NCBI GenBank assembly: GCA_019429205.1
Contig: JAHYIT010000026.1
Coordinates: 1-45,927 of the forward strand
DNA length: 45,927 bases
Direction: 5' to 3'
Source of the DNA: Mariniphaga sp.
GTDB taxonomy: Bacteria > Bacteroidota > Bacteroidia > Bacteroidales > Prolixibacteraceae
In this document: positions 1 through 7,405 of the stretch, piece after piece
How the letters are laid out: every line of letters starts with the position of its first letter
Numbering within the stretch: the stretch's first letter is position 1
The notes under the pieces: generated by a model
Database searches by the model: none
Told to the model about the DNA's origin: nothing
The model's input: only the letters and a program-made list of their open reading frames with translations
Made by a program: the position numbers and the translations under genes

Positions 1-419
1 AAATGCAGCCCGGCGACGAACTGGAAGTGGACGGCCCGTTTGGTTTTTTCCGGTTTCATCCAACCATGTTTACCACGCAAAAATTTTTGTTTGTAGCCAC
101 AGGCACCGGAATCAGCCCGTTTCACAGTTTCGTAAAAACTTTTACCGAACTTGATTACCGGTTGATTCACGGAGTTCGATTTGGCAAGGAAGCTTACGAA
201 CACGGCCATTTTGAAAAAGATAAAATTACACTTTGTACAACGGGTGACAAAAACGGCGATTTTAACGGTCGGGTAACCGATTATTTATTCACACAAAAAT
301 TGGATGCCGATACCCAGTGCTTTTTGTGCGGCAACAGTGAAATGATTCACGAAGCATTTGACATACTTACCGGCAAAGGAATTCCGGTGCAAAATATTTA
401 TACTGAAGTTTATTTTTAA
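1..419 (+). CDS. Ferredoxin/flavodoxin-NADP reductase-like flavoprotein (3' part)
   Basis: This is the C-terminal part of an FAD/NAD(P)-binding oxidoreductase; the 5' end lies outside the window, so the first ATG visible at base 3 is probably internal. The sequence shows the end of the FAD domain (DGPFGFFRF), then the nucleotide-binding signature GTGISPFHSF, and near the end the CGNSEM motif typical of the NADP-binding half of FNR-type enzymes. It ends in an aromatic residue (TEVYF), as many FNRs do. Family knowledge says such enzymes pass electrons between NAD(P)H and ferredoxin or flavodoxin. Only 5 bases separate its stop from the radical-SAM gene downstream, so the two are probably co-transcribed. 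The partner protein is inference. Confidence 0.8.
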   Translation, partial: MQPGDELEVDGPFGFFRFHPTMFTTQKFLFVATGTGISPFHSFVKTFTELDYRLIHGVRFGKEAYEHGHFEKDKITLCTTGDKNGDFNGRVTDYLFTQKLDADTQCFLCGNSEMIHEAFDILTGKGIPVQNIYTEVYF

Positions 420-424
420 AGAAG

Positions 425-1765
425 ATGAAATACCATTTAATCACATTGGGATGCCAGATGAACCTCTCCGACAGCGAGCGGGTGATTGCTGTGCTCAACG
501 AGGCCGGATACACATACACCGACAATGAAGAAAAAGCCGGACTGATTGGCATTCTGGCCTGCTCGGTGCGGCAAAAAGCCATCGATAAAGTTTATTCACG
601 CATCCACAAATGGAACAAGTGGAAAAACCATAAAAACCTGATTACCTTTATTTCGGGGTGCATTTTGCCCAACGACCACGAGAAATTCCTGAAACTTTTC
701 GACATTACGTTTCAGATGAAAGACTTGCCAAAACTGCCGGAAATGATTAGCCGGTATGGCATCACCACGCCTGTTCTCCTAAAAACGGGAATCGACCCGC
801 ACAACGAAAACATCGAAAAGTTCTGGAACGTGAAACCTTCGTACCAGTCTGATTTTGAAGCGTACATTCCAATCCAGAACGGCTGCGACAAATTTTGCAG
901 TTTCTGTGCTGTGCCGTTTACCCGTGGCCGCGAGGTGAGCCGCCCGTCAAAAGATATTCTGACCGAAGTAGCGCTGCTGGTTTCGCAGGGCTACAAATCC
1001 ATCACATTGCTGGGACAGAATGTAAACTCCTACGGCCTCGACAAAGAAGGGCAGGAAATCACTTTTTCTGAATTGCTGCGGGAAGTTGGAGAACTGGGCA
1101 ACCGCATGAACAAGGAATTCCGGGTCTATTTTACATCACCCCACCCCCGCGACATGACCGACGATGTTATTGAAGTTATTGCCCAATATCCGGTGCTGGC
1201 CAAGCAGATTCACCTGCCCATGCAAAGCGGCGACGACAAGGTACTCATTCGCATGAACCGCAAGCACAACATGGAAAAATACCGGCAGATTGTTCATTCC
1301 ATTCGTCGTATTTTGCCGGAAGCCACCTTGTTTACCGATATTATTGTGGGCTTTACAGGCGAAACCGAAGAACAGTTTGAAAACACCCGGAAAGCCATGG
1401 AGGAATTCAAATTCAACATGGCTTACACGGCTATGTATTCACCACGCCCCGGAGCCACCAGTCACCGCTGGGACGACGACATACCACAGGAAGAGAAAAA
1501 ACGCCGTTTGCATGAACTGACCCAAGAATTGCGCAAACACAACCGGATTTATAACCATAATCTGCTGGGAAAAACAGTGCGCGTTTTGGTTCGCGGCGAA
1601 GACCGGAAAGTAGGATTCCTTACCGCCCTCACCGAGGGAAAACTCATTGTCCGCTTTCCTGCCGAAAACGAGGATTTAACCGGGCAATTTGCGGATGTTA
1701 AGATTACCTCAGCTTCCGATTTTTCGCTGGAGGGCGAATTGGTAAAAGTGGAAGCATTGGTTTAA
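425..1765 (+). CDS. miaB: MiaB-family tRNA methylthiotransferase (radical SAM)
   Basis: A 446-residue methylthiotransferase. The N-terminal UPF0004 domain carries three cysteines that would bind one [4Fe-4S] cluster: C10 in GCQMN, C46 in LACSVRQKA and C79 in SGCI. The radical-SAM core has CDKFCSFC (C154, C158, C161) for the second cluster, and the MiaB-like LLGQNVNSYG follows. The C-terminal 65 or so residues look like a TRAM RNA-binding domain. MiaB adds a methylthio group to i6A37 of tRNAs reading U-starting codons. The second Cys motif (ILACSVRQ) departs from the usual NTCSVRE, so this could be a diverged second MiaB-type paralogue. The family is sure; the exact substrate is less so. It sits 5 bases after a flavin reductase gene. 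Confidence 0.85.
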   Translation: MKYHLITLGCQMNLSDSERVIAVLNEAGYTYTDNEEKAGLIGILACSVRQKAIDKVYSRIHKWNKWKNHKNLITFISGCILPNDHEKFLKLFDITFQMKDLPKLPEMISRYGITTPVLLKTGIDPHNENIEKFWNVKPSYQSDFEAYIPIQNGCDKFCSFCAVPFTRGREVSRPSKDILTEVALLVSQGYKSITLLGQNVNSYGLDKEGQEITFSELLREVGELGNRMNKEFRVYFTSPHPRDMTDDVIEVIAQYPVLAKQIHLPMQSGDDKVLIRMNRKHNMEKYRQIVHSIRRILPEATLFTDIIVGFTGETEEQFENTRKAMEEFKFNMAYTAMYSPRPGATSHRWDDDIPQEEKKRRLHELTQELRKHNRIYNHNLLGKTVRVLVRGEDRKVGFLTALTEGKLIVRFPAENEDLTGQFADVKITSASDFSLEGELVKVEALV

Positions 1766-1775
1766 TGCATTTTCA

Positions 1776-1807
1776 TTTCGGTACAAATTAAATTCTGATT
1801 ATTTTTG
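1776..1807 (+). promoter_or_regulatory. Bacteroidota-type promoter of dpp4
   Basis: TTTC at 1776-1779 and TATTTTTG at 1800-1807 are separated by 20 bases. This matches the Bacteroidota -33/-7 consensus (TTTG, TAnnTTTG) at all but one position. The predicted start of transcription is near 1812, giving a leader of about 15 bases before the ATG at 1827. Confidence 0.55.
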
Positions 1808-1826
1808 GACTTTAAAGAGTTCAATA

Positions 1827-4025
1827 ATGATGAAGAAATCAGGATTAACACTACTGGCAGCACTTTTACTATTTGCCCTGCAGGCACAAACCAACCAGCA
1901 AATCACGCTGGAAGATATTTTTACCAAAGGCACCTTTCGTGCCGAGTCAGTCAGGGGATTGCACTCCATGAACGACGGCGAACATTACACAACGCAGGAA
2001 GGCCGCACCAAAATTGTAAAAAACAGTTACAAAACAGGGGAATTGGTGGAAGTACTGTTCGATTTGGAAAAAATTGACCGGGCGCCCATTTCGTCCTTTT
2101 CGGATTATACATTCAGCGATAACGAAACCAAAATATTGCTGACTACCGACGTAAAGCAAATTTACCGGCACTCTTATACGGCACAATACTACATCTGGAA
2201 TTCAGTAACTGAAGACCTTTCTGCCCTTTCAGAAAAAGGGGCGCAGCAACTGGCCACTTTTTCGCCCGACGGAGACCGCGTGGCATTCGTTCGCGACAAC
2301 AATCTGTTCATTAAAAACCTGAAATTTGGCAGCGAAAGCCAGATTACGTATGACGGTAAAAAGAATGAAATCATCAATGGTGCCCCCGACTGGGTTTACG
2401 AGGAAGAATTCGGTTTTAACAAGGCATTTTGGTGGTCGCCCGACAGCAAATTCCTGGCATTTATCCGGTTCGACGAAACGGAAGTTCCCGAGTTCAGCAT
2501 GACCATGTATGCCGGTGAAAGTCCCACCATTGAAGACAACAAGTTGTATCCGGGGCAGGAAACCTTTAAGTATCCCAAAGCCGGAGAAACCAATTCTACT
2601 GTTTCAGTAAAAAGCTACGAACTGTATTCGCGGCTCACAATTGATGTGCAGATTGGCGACAATACCGATATTTACATCCCGCGGCTAAACTGGACGCCCG
2701 ACACCAAAGACCTGGTGGTGATGCGTATGAACCGCCGGCAAAACCAACTCGATATTTTGTACGCCAATCCGTTTACCGGCGAAACCCGGCCCATTTTTAC
2801 TGAAAAAAATGAACGCTATATTGCCGAAGATTTCCTGGATGCATTCACATATCTCGACGATGGGCGGTTTATTGTAAAAAGTGAACGCAACGGCTGGTCG
2901 CACCTCTATTTGTACGACAGGCTGGGATTTGAGCAGGGCCAACTTACCCAGGGTGAGTTTGATGTGACCCGTTTTTACGGGTACGACCCGTCGCAAAAAG
3001 TGTTTTACTACCAGGCCGCTGCCGAATCGCCGCTGCGCCGCGAGGTTTATTTCACCAGCGAAGACGGTAAAAAGCAGGGAAAAATCTCAACACTCCCCGG
3101 AACAAACCATGCCGACTTCAGCAAAAATTTTAATTACTATGTGAACTATTACAGCAGCAGCCAGACACCATCGCTGATTACGTTACACGACCGCAGAAAC
3201 CGGCTTATCCGCACCCTTCAGGACAATACGGTACTGAAAAATAAACTACAGAATTACAGACTTCCGCAAAAGGAATTTTTCACCTTCACCACTTCCGAAG
3301 GCGTTGAACTGAACGGTTACATGATGAAACCGGTTGAATTCGACCAGACAAAAAAATACCCGGTGCTGATAACCCAGTACAGCGGTCCCAATTCGCAAAG
3401 TGTGTCCGACTCGTGGCGGGGAGTTTCCTGGAACGATTACCTGGCGCAGGATGGTTTTCTGGTGGTTTCGGTTGACCCGCGCGGCACTGCAGCCCGTGGT
3501 GAGGATTTCCGGAAAGTGACTTATCTGAATTTAGGAAAGTACGAATCGGACGACATGGTGGAAACCGCAAAACACCTGGGTTCGCTGCCTTATGTGGATG
3601 CAGAAAATATAGCCATTTTTGGCTGGAGCTACGGAGGTTTTATGACCCTGCTTGCTATGGAAAAAGGTGGCGAACTGTTTAAAGCCGGGATTTCTGTAGC
3701 GCCGGTTACCAACTGGCGGTTTTACGATACCATTTACACCGAACGGTTTATGCGTACGCCGCGCGAAAACCCGGATGGCTACGACGATAACTCGCCGCTT
3801 ACCCATGCCGGAGACATCAAAGGCAGGCTGTTGATTGTGCACGGCTCAGCCGATGACAATGTACATGCCCAAAATACCTATGAATTTACAGAAAAACTGG
3901 TGCAGGCAGGTGTTCAGTTCGATATGGCCATTTACATCAACCGAAACCACGGCATTCGCGGCGGAAACACCACCATGCACCTTTACACCAAAATGACTAA
4001 CTTTTTAAAAAAAGAACTACAATAA
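1827..4025 (+). CDS. dpp4: Dipeptidyl peptidase IV (S9B prolyl peptidase)
   Basis: A 732-residue secreted serine peptidase of family S9B that removes X-Pro or X-Ala dipeptides from peptide N-termini. A signal peptide covers about residues 1-20 (ending LQAQ). The eight-bladed propeller region carries the amine-anchoring double Glu in DWVYEEEFGF (E192/E193). The alpha/beta-hydrolase domain has the nucleophile S601 in GWSYGGF, D676 in HGSADDNVH and H708 in NRNHGI. The length fits the periplasmic or surface DPP IV of Bacteroidota, which release dipeptides for amino-acid fermentation. The ATG at 1827 is followed by a second ATG, and an A-rich stretch with AAAGAG lies just upstream. A relic of a second copy of its 3' end lies at 6001-6078. 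Confidence 0.93.
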   Translation: MMKKSGLTLLAALLLFALQAQTNQQITLEDIFTKGTFRAESVRGLHSMNDGEHYTTQEGRTKIVKNSYKTGELVEVLFDLEKIDRAPISSFSDYTFSDNETKILLTTDVKQIYRHSYTAQYYIWNSVTEDLSALSEKGAQQLATFSPDGDRVAFVRDNNLFIKNLKFGSESQITYDGKKNEIINGAPDWVYEEEFGFNKAFWWSPDSKFLAFIRFDETEVPEFSMTMYAGESPTIEDNKLYPGQETFKYPKAGETNSTVSVKSYELYSRLTIDVQIGDNTDIYIPRLNWTPDTKDLVVMRMNRRQNQLDILYANPFTGETRPIFTEKNERYIAEDFLDAFTYLDDGRFIVKSERNGWSHLYLYDRLGFEQGQLTQGEFDVTRFYGYDPSQKVFYYQAAAESPLRREVYFTSEDGKKQGKISTLPGTNHADFSKNFNYYVNYYSSSQTPSLITLHDRRNRLIRTLQDNTVLKNKLQNYRLPQKEFFTFTTSEGVELNGYMMKPVEFDQTKKYPVLITQYSGPNSQSVSDSWRGVSWNDYLAQDGFLVVSVDPRGTAARGEDFRKVTYLNLGKYESDDMVETAKHLGSLPYVDAENIAIFGWSYGGFMTLLAMEKGGELFKAGISVAPVTNWRFYDTIYTERFMRTPRENPDGYDDNSPLTHAGDIKGRLLIVHGSADDNVHAQNTYEFTEKLVQAGVQFDMAIYINRNHGIRGGNTTMHLYTKMTNFLKKELQ

Positions 4026-4359
4026 AAAAGAAAATGAATTACGTCAATTTAAACAAATGTTGGTAATTTGCGATGTATAATGTATTAGCGATTCCTAAAA
4101 TATTATACACTATCTGAGTGCATAAACGTCAAGTCATGCAGGGCGAGATGCTATCCTTTTGAAAGAAGATTTTTTAGATCCGGTTTTTTTGGGTTTGTTT
4201 GTTGAAAACCAACTGACTAATAATCAGGAGTTTTGAAAACAATACTGGATTCTAAGGTTTTGAAAGTGGATTTTAAGAATGATAAATTTAACAAACATGA
4301 TAAATGTCATTTATTGGATTGTTTATTTGTATTGACATTGTTGATAAAATATTAATGAT
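4026..4359. other. Gap with no clear gene between dpp4 and the accessory islet
   Basis: AT-rich stretch without a convincing gene. The longest suggestive frame is 4128-4236 on the plus strand. It has no start codon and reads as a short hydrophobic-acidic peptide (DFLDPVFLGLFVENQL) that I cannot assign; it could be a gene tail left by rearrangement. No terminator hairpin was seen directly after the dpp4 stop. Confidence 0.4.
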
Positions 4360-4611
4360 ATGGAAAATAGAAAACATATTGCAATGCGTATTCGACCTGA
4401 CGTAAATTTTTACGGCAAGCAGGTGGCGAAGTTTAGAAACCGTGCGTTTAGTAATTTGGTGGAATTCCTTTTGTTGCAGGAGATTGAGAAAGCCAAAGCA
4501 GAGGGTTTTGAGTTTGAGAACTACGTGCCGGAGGGTGGCGAAATTGGCGGCAACCCAGGCGAAAAGGATAACGCGCTTAACGACGTGTTTAAGCAGTTTG
4601 CGGTTGATTAA
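4360..4611 (+). CDS. Small putative ribbon-helix-helix-like protein
   Basis: An 83-residue protein that I do not recognise with certainty. The first half reads as a short beta strand (HIAMRIRP) followed by two helices (NFYGKQVAKFRNR and AFSNLVEFLLLQEIEKAK). That is the order found in MetJ/Arc-type DNA-binding proteins and in small mobilisation or partition proteins. The C-terminal third is Gly/Glu-rich and probably disordered. It lies 26 bases upstream of a lipoprotein gene on the same strand, within a short accessory islet. Role as a DNA-binding regulator is inference from fold pattern only. Confidence 0.5.
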   Translation: MENRKHIAMRIRPDVNFYGKQVAKFRNRAFSNLVEFLLLQEIEKAKAEGFEFENYVPEGGEIGGNPGEKDNALNDVFKQFAVD

Positions 4612-4637
4612 TTGTTAAACCAATAAATTTGTTTGTT

Positions 4638-5063
4638 ATGCGAAAAATTAGCTTGTTTTTACTGTGTGTTTTTTTGTTGGCTGCCTGCGAGAAGGAAGAC
4701 CTGACCAAAACGTTTATTTCCATTGAACGGGCAATGCCTAAATCGGGAACAGTGTTGGCCGATGGTGAGACGGTTTACATTGCCGTGAAATACAATATTG
4801 CACACAGTGTGCTGGAAGTGGATGGCTTTTATGTACAGCATTTTTACAAAACCGGCAAAGACCCCTTTTGGATAACCGATATAGGCACACAAAAGAAAAT
4901 TACCTCACGGAGCGGAACCTACGGACATACCATTCTTCCGTTAGGGTTGTACCCAATACACGGAAATGAGTTTTACTACCAGGTGAGGTTACTGCGCCAA
5001 AACGGTACAACCCTAAGCGCCATAAGTTTTTCTGATGAATTGTATTATAAGGTAACGAACTAA
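4638..5063 (+). CDS. Small lipoprotein of unknown function
   Basis: A 141-residue putative lipoprotein. The N-terminus MRKISLFLLCVFLLAACEK has a charged start, a hydrophobic stretch and a lipobox with the lipidated Cys followed by acidic residues, as expected for export and membrane anchoring. The remainder looks like a compact beta-rich domain with no motif I can name. An in-frame TTG at 4629 would lengthen it by three residues, but the ATG at 4638 gives the cleaner signal peptide. TAAATTTG at 4624-4631 matches the -7 promoter box and ends six bases before this ATG, so the transcript may have almost no leader. A hairpin terminator follows. Confidence 0.65.
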   Translation: MRKISLFLLCVFLLAACEKEDLTKTFISIERAMPKSGTVLADGETVYIAVKYNIAHSVLEVDGFYVQHFYKTGKDPFWITDIGTQKKITSRSGTYGHTILPLGLYPIHGNEFYYQVRLLRQNGTTLSAISFSDELYYKVTN

Positions 5064-5089
5064 CAAAATATAAATACAACCTGCTTACA

Positions 5090-5119
5090 AACCGTGCCTT
5101 TACAGGTGCGGTTTTTTTT
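5090..5119 (+). terminator. Intrinsic terminator after the small lipoprotein gene
   Basis: AACCGTGCC (5090-5098) pairs with GGTGCGGTT (5105-5113) around a six-base loop. There are two G-T wobble pairs, and a run of eight T follows (5112-5119). It lies 27 bases after the stop codon at 5063. Confidence 0.8.
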
Positions 5120-5123
5120 GTCC

Positions 5124-5154
5124 TTTGCTGTGTGTTGGCCGCCCTTTACATTTA
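5124..5154 (+). promoter_or_regulatory. Promoter of the short gene at 5160
   Basis: TTTG at 5124-5127 and TACATTTA at 5147-5154 are separated by 19 bases. The -7 box matches TAnnTTTG at seven of eight positions. The box ends five bases before the ATG at 5160, so transcription is predicted to start at or next to the A of the start codon. Confidence 0.5.
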
Positions 5155-5159
5155 GGCAC

Positions 5160-5324
5160 ATGAAACAAAAATTACACTTGTGGGATGCTATACGCGAAAT
5201 GCGCGAAGCTACCGGACGGAACGAAACTTTTAGTATGGTGTTTATGAGTTTGGACCGCTCGCGGGGTAAAAACATAAAACTTCCTTCAAAAAGGTTTTTT
5301 TCAAAATTTTATGCGCTAATTTGA
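5160..5324 (+). CDS. Short mobile-element-type hypothetical protein, possibly truncated
   Basis: A 54-residue protein. The segment DAIREMREATGRNETFSMVF, followed by a Ser/Asp/Arg/Gly stretch, resembles a small conserved Bacteroidota family met in phage and integrated elements, in which a helix is followed by an FSFSFMSYNR-like core. That resemblance is from memory and needs a search. The last 15 residues (KRFFSKFYALI) look unlike the usual basic end of that family, so the gene may have lost its original 3' end. The ATG at 5160 is preferred over an in-frame GTG/TTG-type start further upstream at 5094, because the upstream part overlaps the terminator and promoter. Confidence 0.45.
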   Translation: MKQKLHLWDAIREMREATGRNETFSMVFMSLDRSRGKNIKLPSKRFFSKFYALI

Positions 5325-5346
5325 AAATATGAATTCTCTCACAGCA

Positions 5347-5646
5347 TTATGTCGATGGCTCCGGTTTTTCAACAAACCTGCCATTGATATATTTATGCAA
5401 AATACTGGAAACCAATGTTTGGTATGGGATGCCTTCGTGAACTGCTTTTCTTTTTATCTCAGTTAAATCCCTGTTTGTTATCCGTATATTGATTCGTTTG
5501 TCTTTTTTTAACGAATCACCGGCAAGTTCCCGGAATTTTTTCAGTTCATTTTCATGGTCTGAAATTTTTTCCCATTCTCCTTTGTTGTAAGATTCCAACA
5601 ACTCTTTTTCTTCGTTATTTAAATTCAAATCTTTATTTGTTTTCAT
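5347..5646 (-). CDS. BrnA/CopG-like antitoxin
   Basis: A 99-residue protein encoded immediately downstream of, and overlapping by 14 bases, the BrnT-like toxin gene. The C-terminal half has the ribbon-helix-helix pattern KRINIRITNRDLTEIKRKA followed by a second helix, as in antitoxins that bind their own promoter. The N-terminal half is acidic and helical and could wrap the toxin. The start at 5646 is chosen over a TTG at 5661 because GGAGGAAG lies just upstream of it. That is one of the few clear Shine-Dalgarno sites in this window, and it suits a gene translated from inside the toxin coding sequence. By family analogy, the complex represses the operon from the promoter at 5925-5955. Confidence 0.7.
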   Translation of the reverse strand: MKTNKDLNLNNEEKELLESYNKGEWEKISDHENELKKFRELAGDSLKKDKRINIRITNRDLTEIKRKAVHEGIPYQTLVSSILHKYINGRFVEKPEPST

Positions 5647-5920
5647 TGTTTCTTCCTCCAATATATTTTTTAGTAGCTTTTCTGCTGGGAATAATTGTTT
5701 TCAGAAATACCTCATTCTCATTCATTACAAAGGGAACCAGATAAATATAATGCTCAAAGTTCACAACAAACATTAACTGATTCTGGTATTTTTTACCAGG
5801 ATTTTTTATAATTTCTATCAAATGCCCTTCACTAATCAAGAATACAATATCTTCAAAACCAATATTTCGGTTTTCCTTGAGCCATTCATTTTTTTCTTTA
5901 TTCCAGTTAAAAACATGCAT
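5633..5920 (-). CDS. BrnT-like toxin (RelE-fold RNase family)
   Basis: A 95-residue protein matching the plan of BrnT toxins: an N-terminal FNWNKEKNEWLKENRNIGFE (family pattern FEWDxxKxxxNxxKHGIxFE), a central beta sheet with two hydrophobic strands (LMFVVNFEHYIYLVPFV), and the C-terminal SRKATKKY motif (family SARxAtrkE.r.Y). BrnT proteins are translation-blocking RNases neutralised by BrnA. The ATG at 5920 is preferred to the ATG at 5938 because the -7 promoter box (5925-5932) lies between them. The antitoxin gene follows with a 14-base overlap. The usual family His in KHG is replaced here (RNIG), so activity is uncertain. Confidence 0.7.
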   Translation of the reverse strand: MHVFNWNKEKNEWLKENRNIGFEDIVFLISEGHLIEIIKNPGKKYQNQLMFVVNFEHYIYLVPFVMNENEVFLKTIIPSRKATKKYIGGRNNENK

Positions 5921-5924
5921 GTTG

Positions 5925-5955
5925 CAAATATAATACATTGTGTGCTTTTTGTCAA
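5925..5955 (-). promoter_or_regulatory. Promoter of the BrnT/BrnA-like operon
   Basis: Read on the minus strand, TTG at 5955-5953 and TATATTTG at 5932-5925 are separated by 20 bases. The -7 box is an exact match to TAnnTTTG. It ends four bases before the ATG at 5920, so the transcript is predicted to be leaderless. Confidence 0.6.
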
Positions 5956-6000
5956 CATATAAAATTGTTTTTTGACTGGATTGATTTTAGACGATCTCAC

Positions 6001-6078
6001 CACGACATTCGCGGCGGAAATACCACCATGCATTTGTACACCAAAATGACCAGCTTTTTGAAGGAGCAGTTGCAGTAA
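6001..6078 (+). pseudogene. 3' relic of a second dipeptidyl peptidase IV gene
   Basis: These 26 codons (from the catalytic His to a stop) align without gaps with the last 26 codons of dpp4 (3948-4025). I count 62 of 78 identical bases and 21 of 25 identical residues, including GGNTTMHLYTKMT. Most differences are silent, so the source was a diverged functional paralogue, not a fresh copy. Nothing upstream of 6001 continues the match; that side holds the promoter of the BrnT-like gene. The rest of the second gene has been deleted or replaced. It has no start codon and is not expected to be expressed. Confidence 0.85.
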
Positions 6079-6128
6079 AAAAAAGCGACAAAATTATTTC
6101 TGATATTTTAAAGCATCACTTCCACAAT

Positions 6129-7385
6129 CTAAGGGAAGTAGAAGAACTGGCTTTTTAAATTTGTCGAATCGGGCGGTGTGACAATCACACCCTCAGAAAC
6201 TAACTGCTTGACACGGGAAGGCACAGTTGCTCCGTTTTCGTAATATTCTATAGTAGTTTCACCAGCCTCGATATTAATTTTCAGGTCGTTTGGAATGCCG
6301 CTTTGAGTAACTGTAAAAACCTGCGATAATGTCGTTTGATCGTATTCACTTACGGTCCAATTTTCAGGAACCGGGAGTCCAACATAGGCCCACATTCCTC
6401 CTTTCAGCATAATTTTCAGACTTGTCCCCTCAGGCAATTCCGCTTTCATGGAATAAAAAACATGATGTCCAATACTGTCATTTGCCTTTACTGATGTAAC
6501 TTCCTCTGCCAAAATATTTAATCCATATTTGCCGGTTTCGGGATAGGTAATAAAGGTTTTCGGTTCGTAAGCCGTTTCGTCCATAAATTGCTTTACGTAG
6601 GTCTCAAAATCCGGAATGCTCACGTTTCCCATTCCGGGTTCGGCATATTTTTTTTCCAGGTTTTGCCGGATGGCTGCCGTGCTTACCAGGCGGGCGTTAT
6701 CAATCAACTGTGAACCCAGCGAAGGATTATCCAGTGTTCCGTCAGGTCGAATATCAGAGATGATATTGGCCATTAATTCAGACATGTCGCCGGTGGACAA
6801 GTGCCCTTGCAGAATGCACGAAACCGCCAGCAGGATGCCATTGTTTGTGAGGTTTAACGATTCGGAAGTTGCCTGCTGAGGCAACTCCAGGTCGAACAGG
6901 GCCAATACTTCCTGCTGCGCCTGTGTTTTTGCAGCATTAAATGAAAGCTCCTGTTGCTGTACCAGGTATTCCACCCGGCTTCTTTCCAGGTGTGTAAGTA
7001 CATTTACATTTGCCGAATTAACCTGCGAAATATCCGCCAATGCATAAAGCGTCAACTGTCCCGGCGATGATTGGCCGCTTACTTCGTTAAAATAATAGCC
7101 GTCGGCTTTCAGTTGCACGTAGTTAGAGATGAGTTCCACCTGTTTTTGCTCAAAGCTGCCCGAGTTGCCGGTTACGGTGGTGAAATAACTGCGACCGGTT
7201 TGGTTTAAACTTTCATCCAGCTCAGATATGGCCACCGACGAACCGCTGATAAACGGCCCTTTCTGCACGTAACCGCTAAACGTTTCTTTTGTTACCGGTT
7301 GTTCCACAGGATTGTCTGTGATGTTACAGGAAACAAAACCCAGAAATAAACCCAATGCGAGGGAGGACAAAATTTTTGTTTTCAT
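6129..7385 (-). CDS. Large secreted lipoprotein of unknown function (VQKGPF type)
   Basis: A 418-residue putative lipoprotein. The signal MKTKILSSLALGLFLGFVSC ends in a lipobox Cys. After a short linker comes GYVQKGPFISGSSVAISELD, a motif I associate with a family of Bacteroidota lipoproteins that begin with a carboxypeptidase-regulatory-like beta domain. A helical middle region (about residues 115-270) and a beta-rich C-terminal part (about 290-400) follow. No catalytic motif is evident. It is the last gene of the minus-strand secreted-protein run, 20 bases after the M23-type gene, and its base composition is closer to the chromosome than that of its upstream neighbours. Function is unknown. 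Confidence 0.7.
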   Translation of the reverse strand: MKTKILSSLALGLFLGFVSCNITDNPVEQPVTKETFSGYVQKGPFISGSSVAISELDESLNQTGRSYFTTVTGNSGSFEQKQVELISNYVQLKADGYYFNEVSGQSSPGQLTLYALADISQVNSANVNVLTHLERSRVEYLVQQQELSFNAAKTQAQQEVLALFDLELPQQATSESLNLTNNGILLAVSCILQGHLSTGDMSELMANIISDIRPDGTLDNPSLGSQLIDNARLVSTAAIRQNLEKKYAEPGMGNVSIPDFETYVKQFMDETAYEPKTFITYPETGKYGLNILAEEVTSVKANDSIGHHVFYSMKAELPEGTSLKIMLKGGMWAYVGLPVPENWTVSEYDQTTLSQVFTVTQSGIPNDLKINIEAGETTIEYYENGATVPSRVKQLVSEGVIVTPPDSTNLKSQFFYFP

Positions 7386-7405
7386 GATTGATGGATTTTT
7401 TTCAA

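Noticed and set aside
1805-2077. 90-codon frame overlapping the start of dpp4
   Set aside because: It starts at a TTG in another frame and covers the signal peptide region of dpp4; the dpp4 frame is clearly the coding one.
4128-4236. Open frame reading DFLDPVFLGLFVENQL on the plus strand
   Set aside because: It has no start codon and only about 36 codons, and I cannot match it to a family. Recorded under the intergenic gap only.
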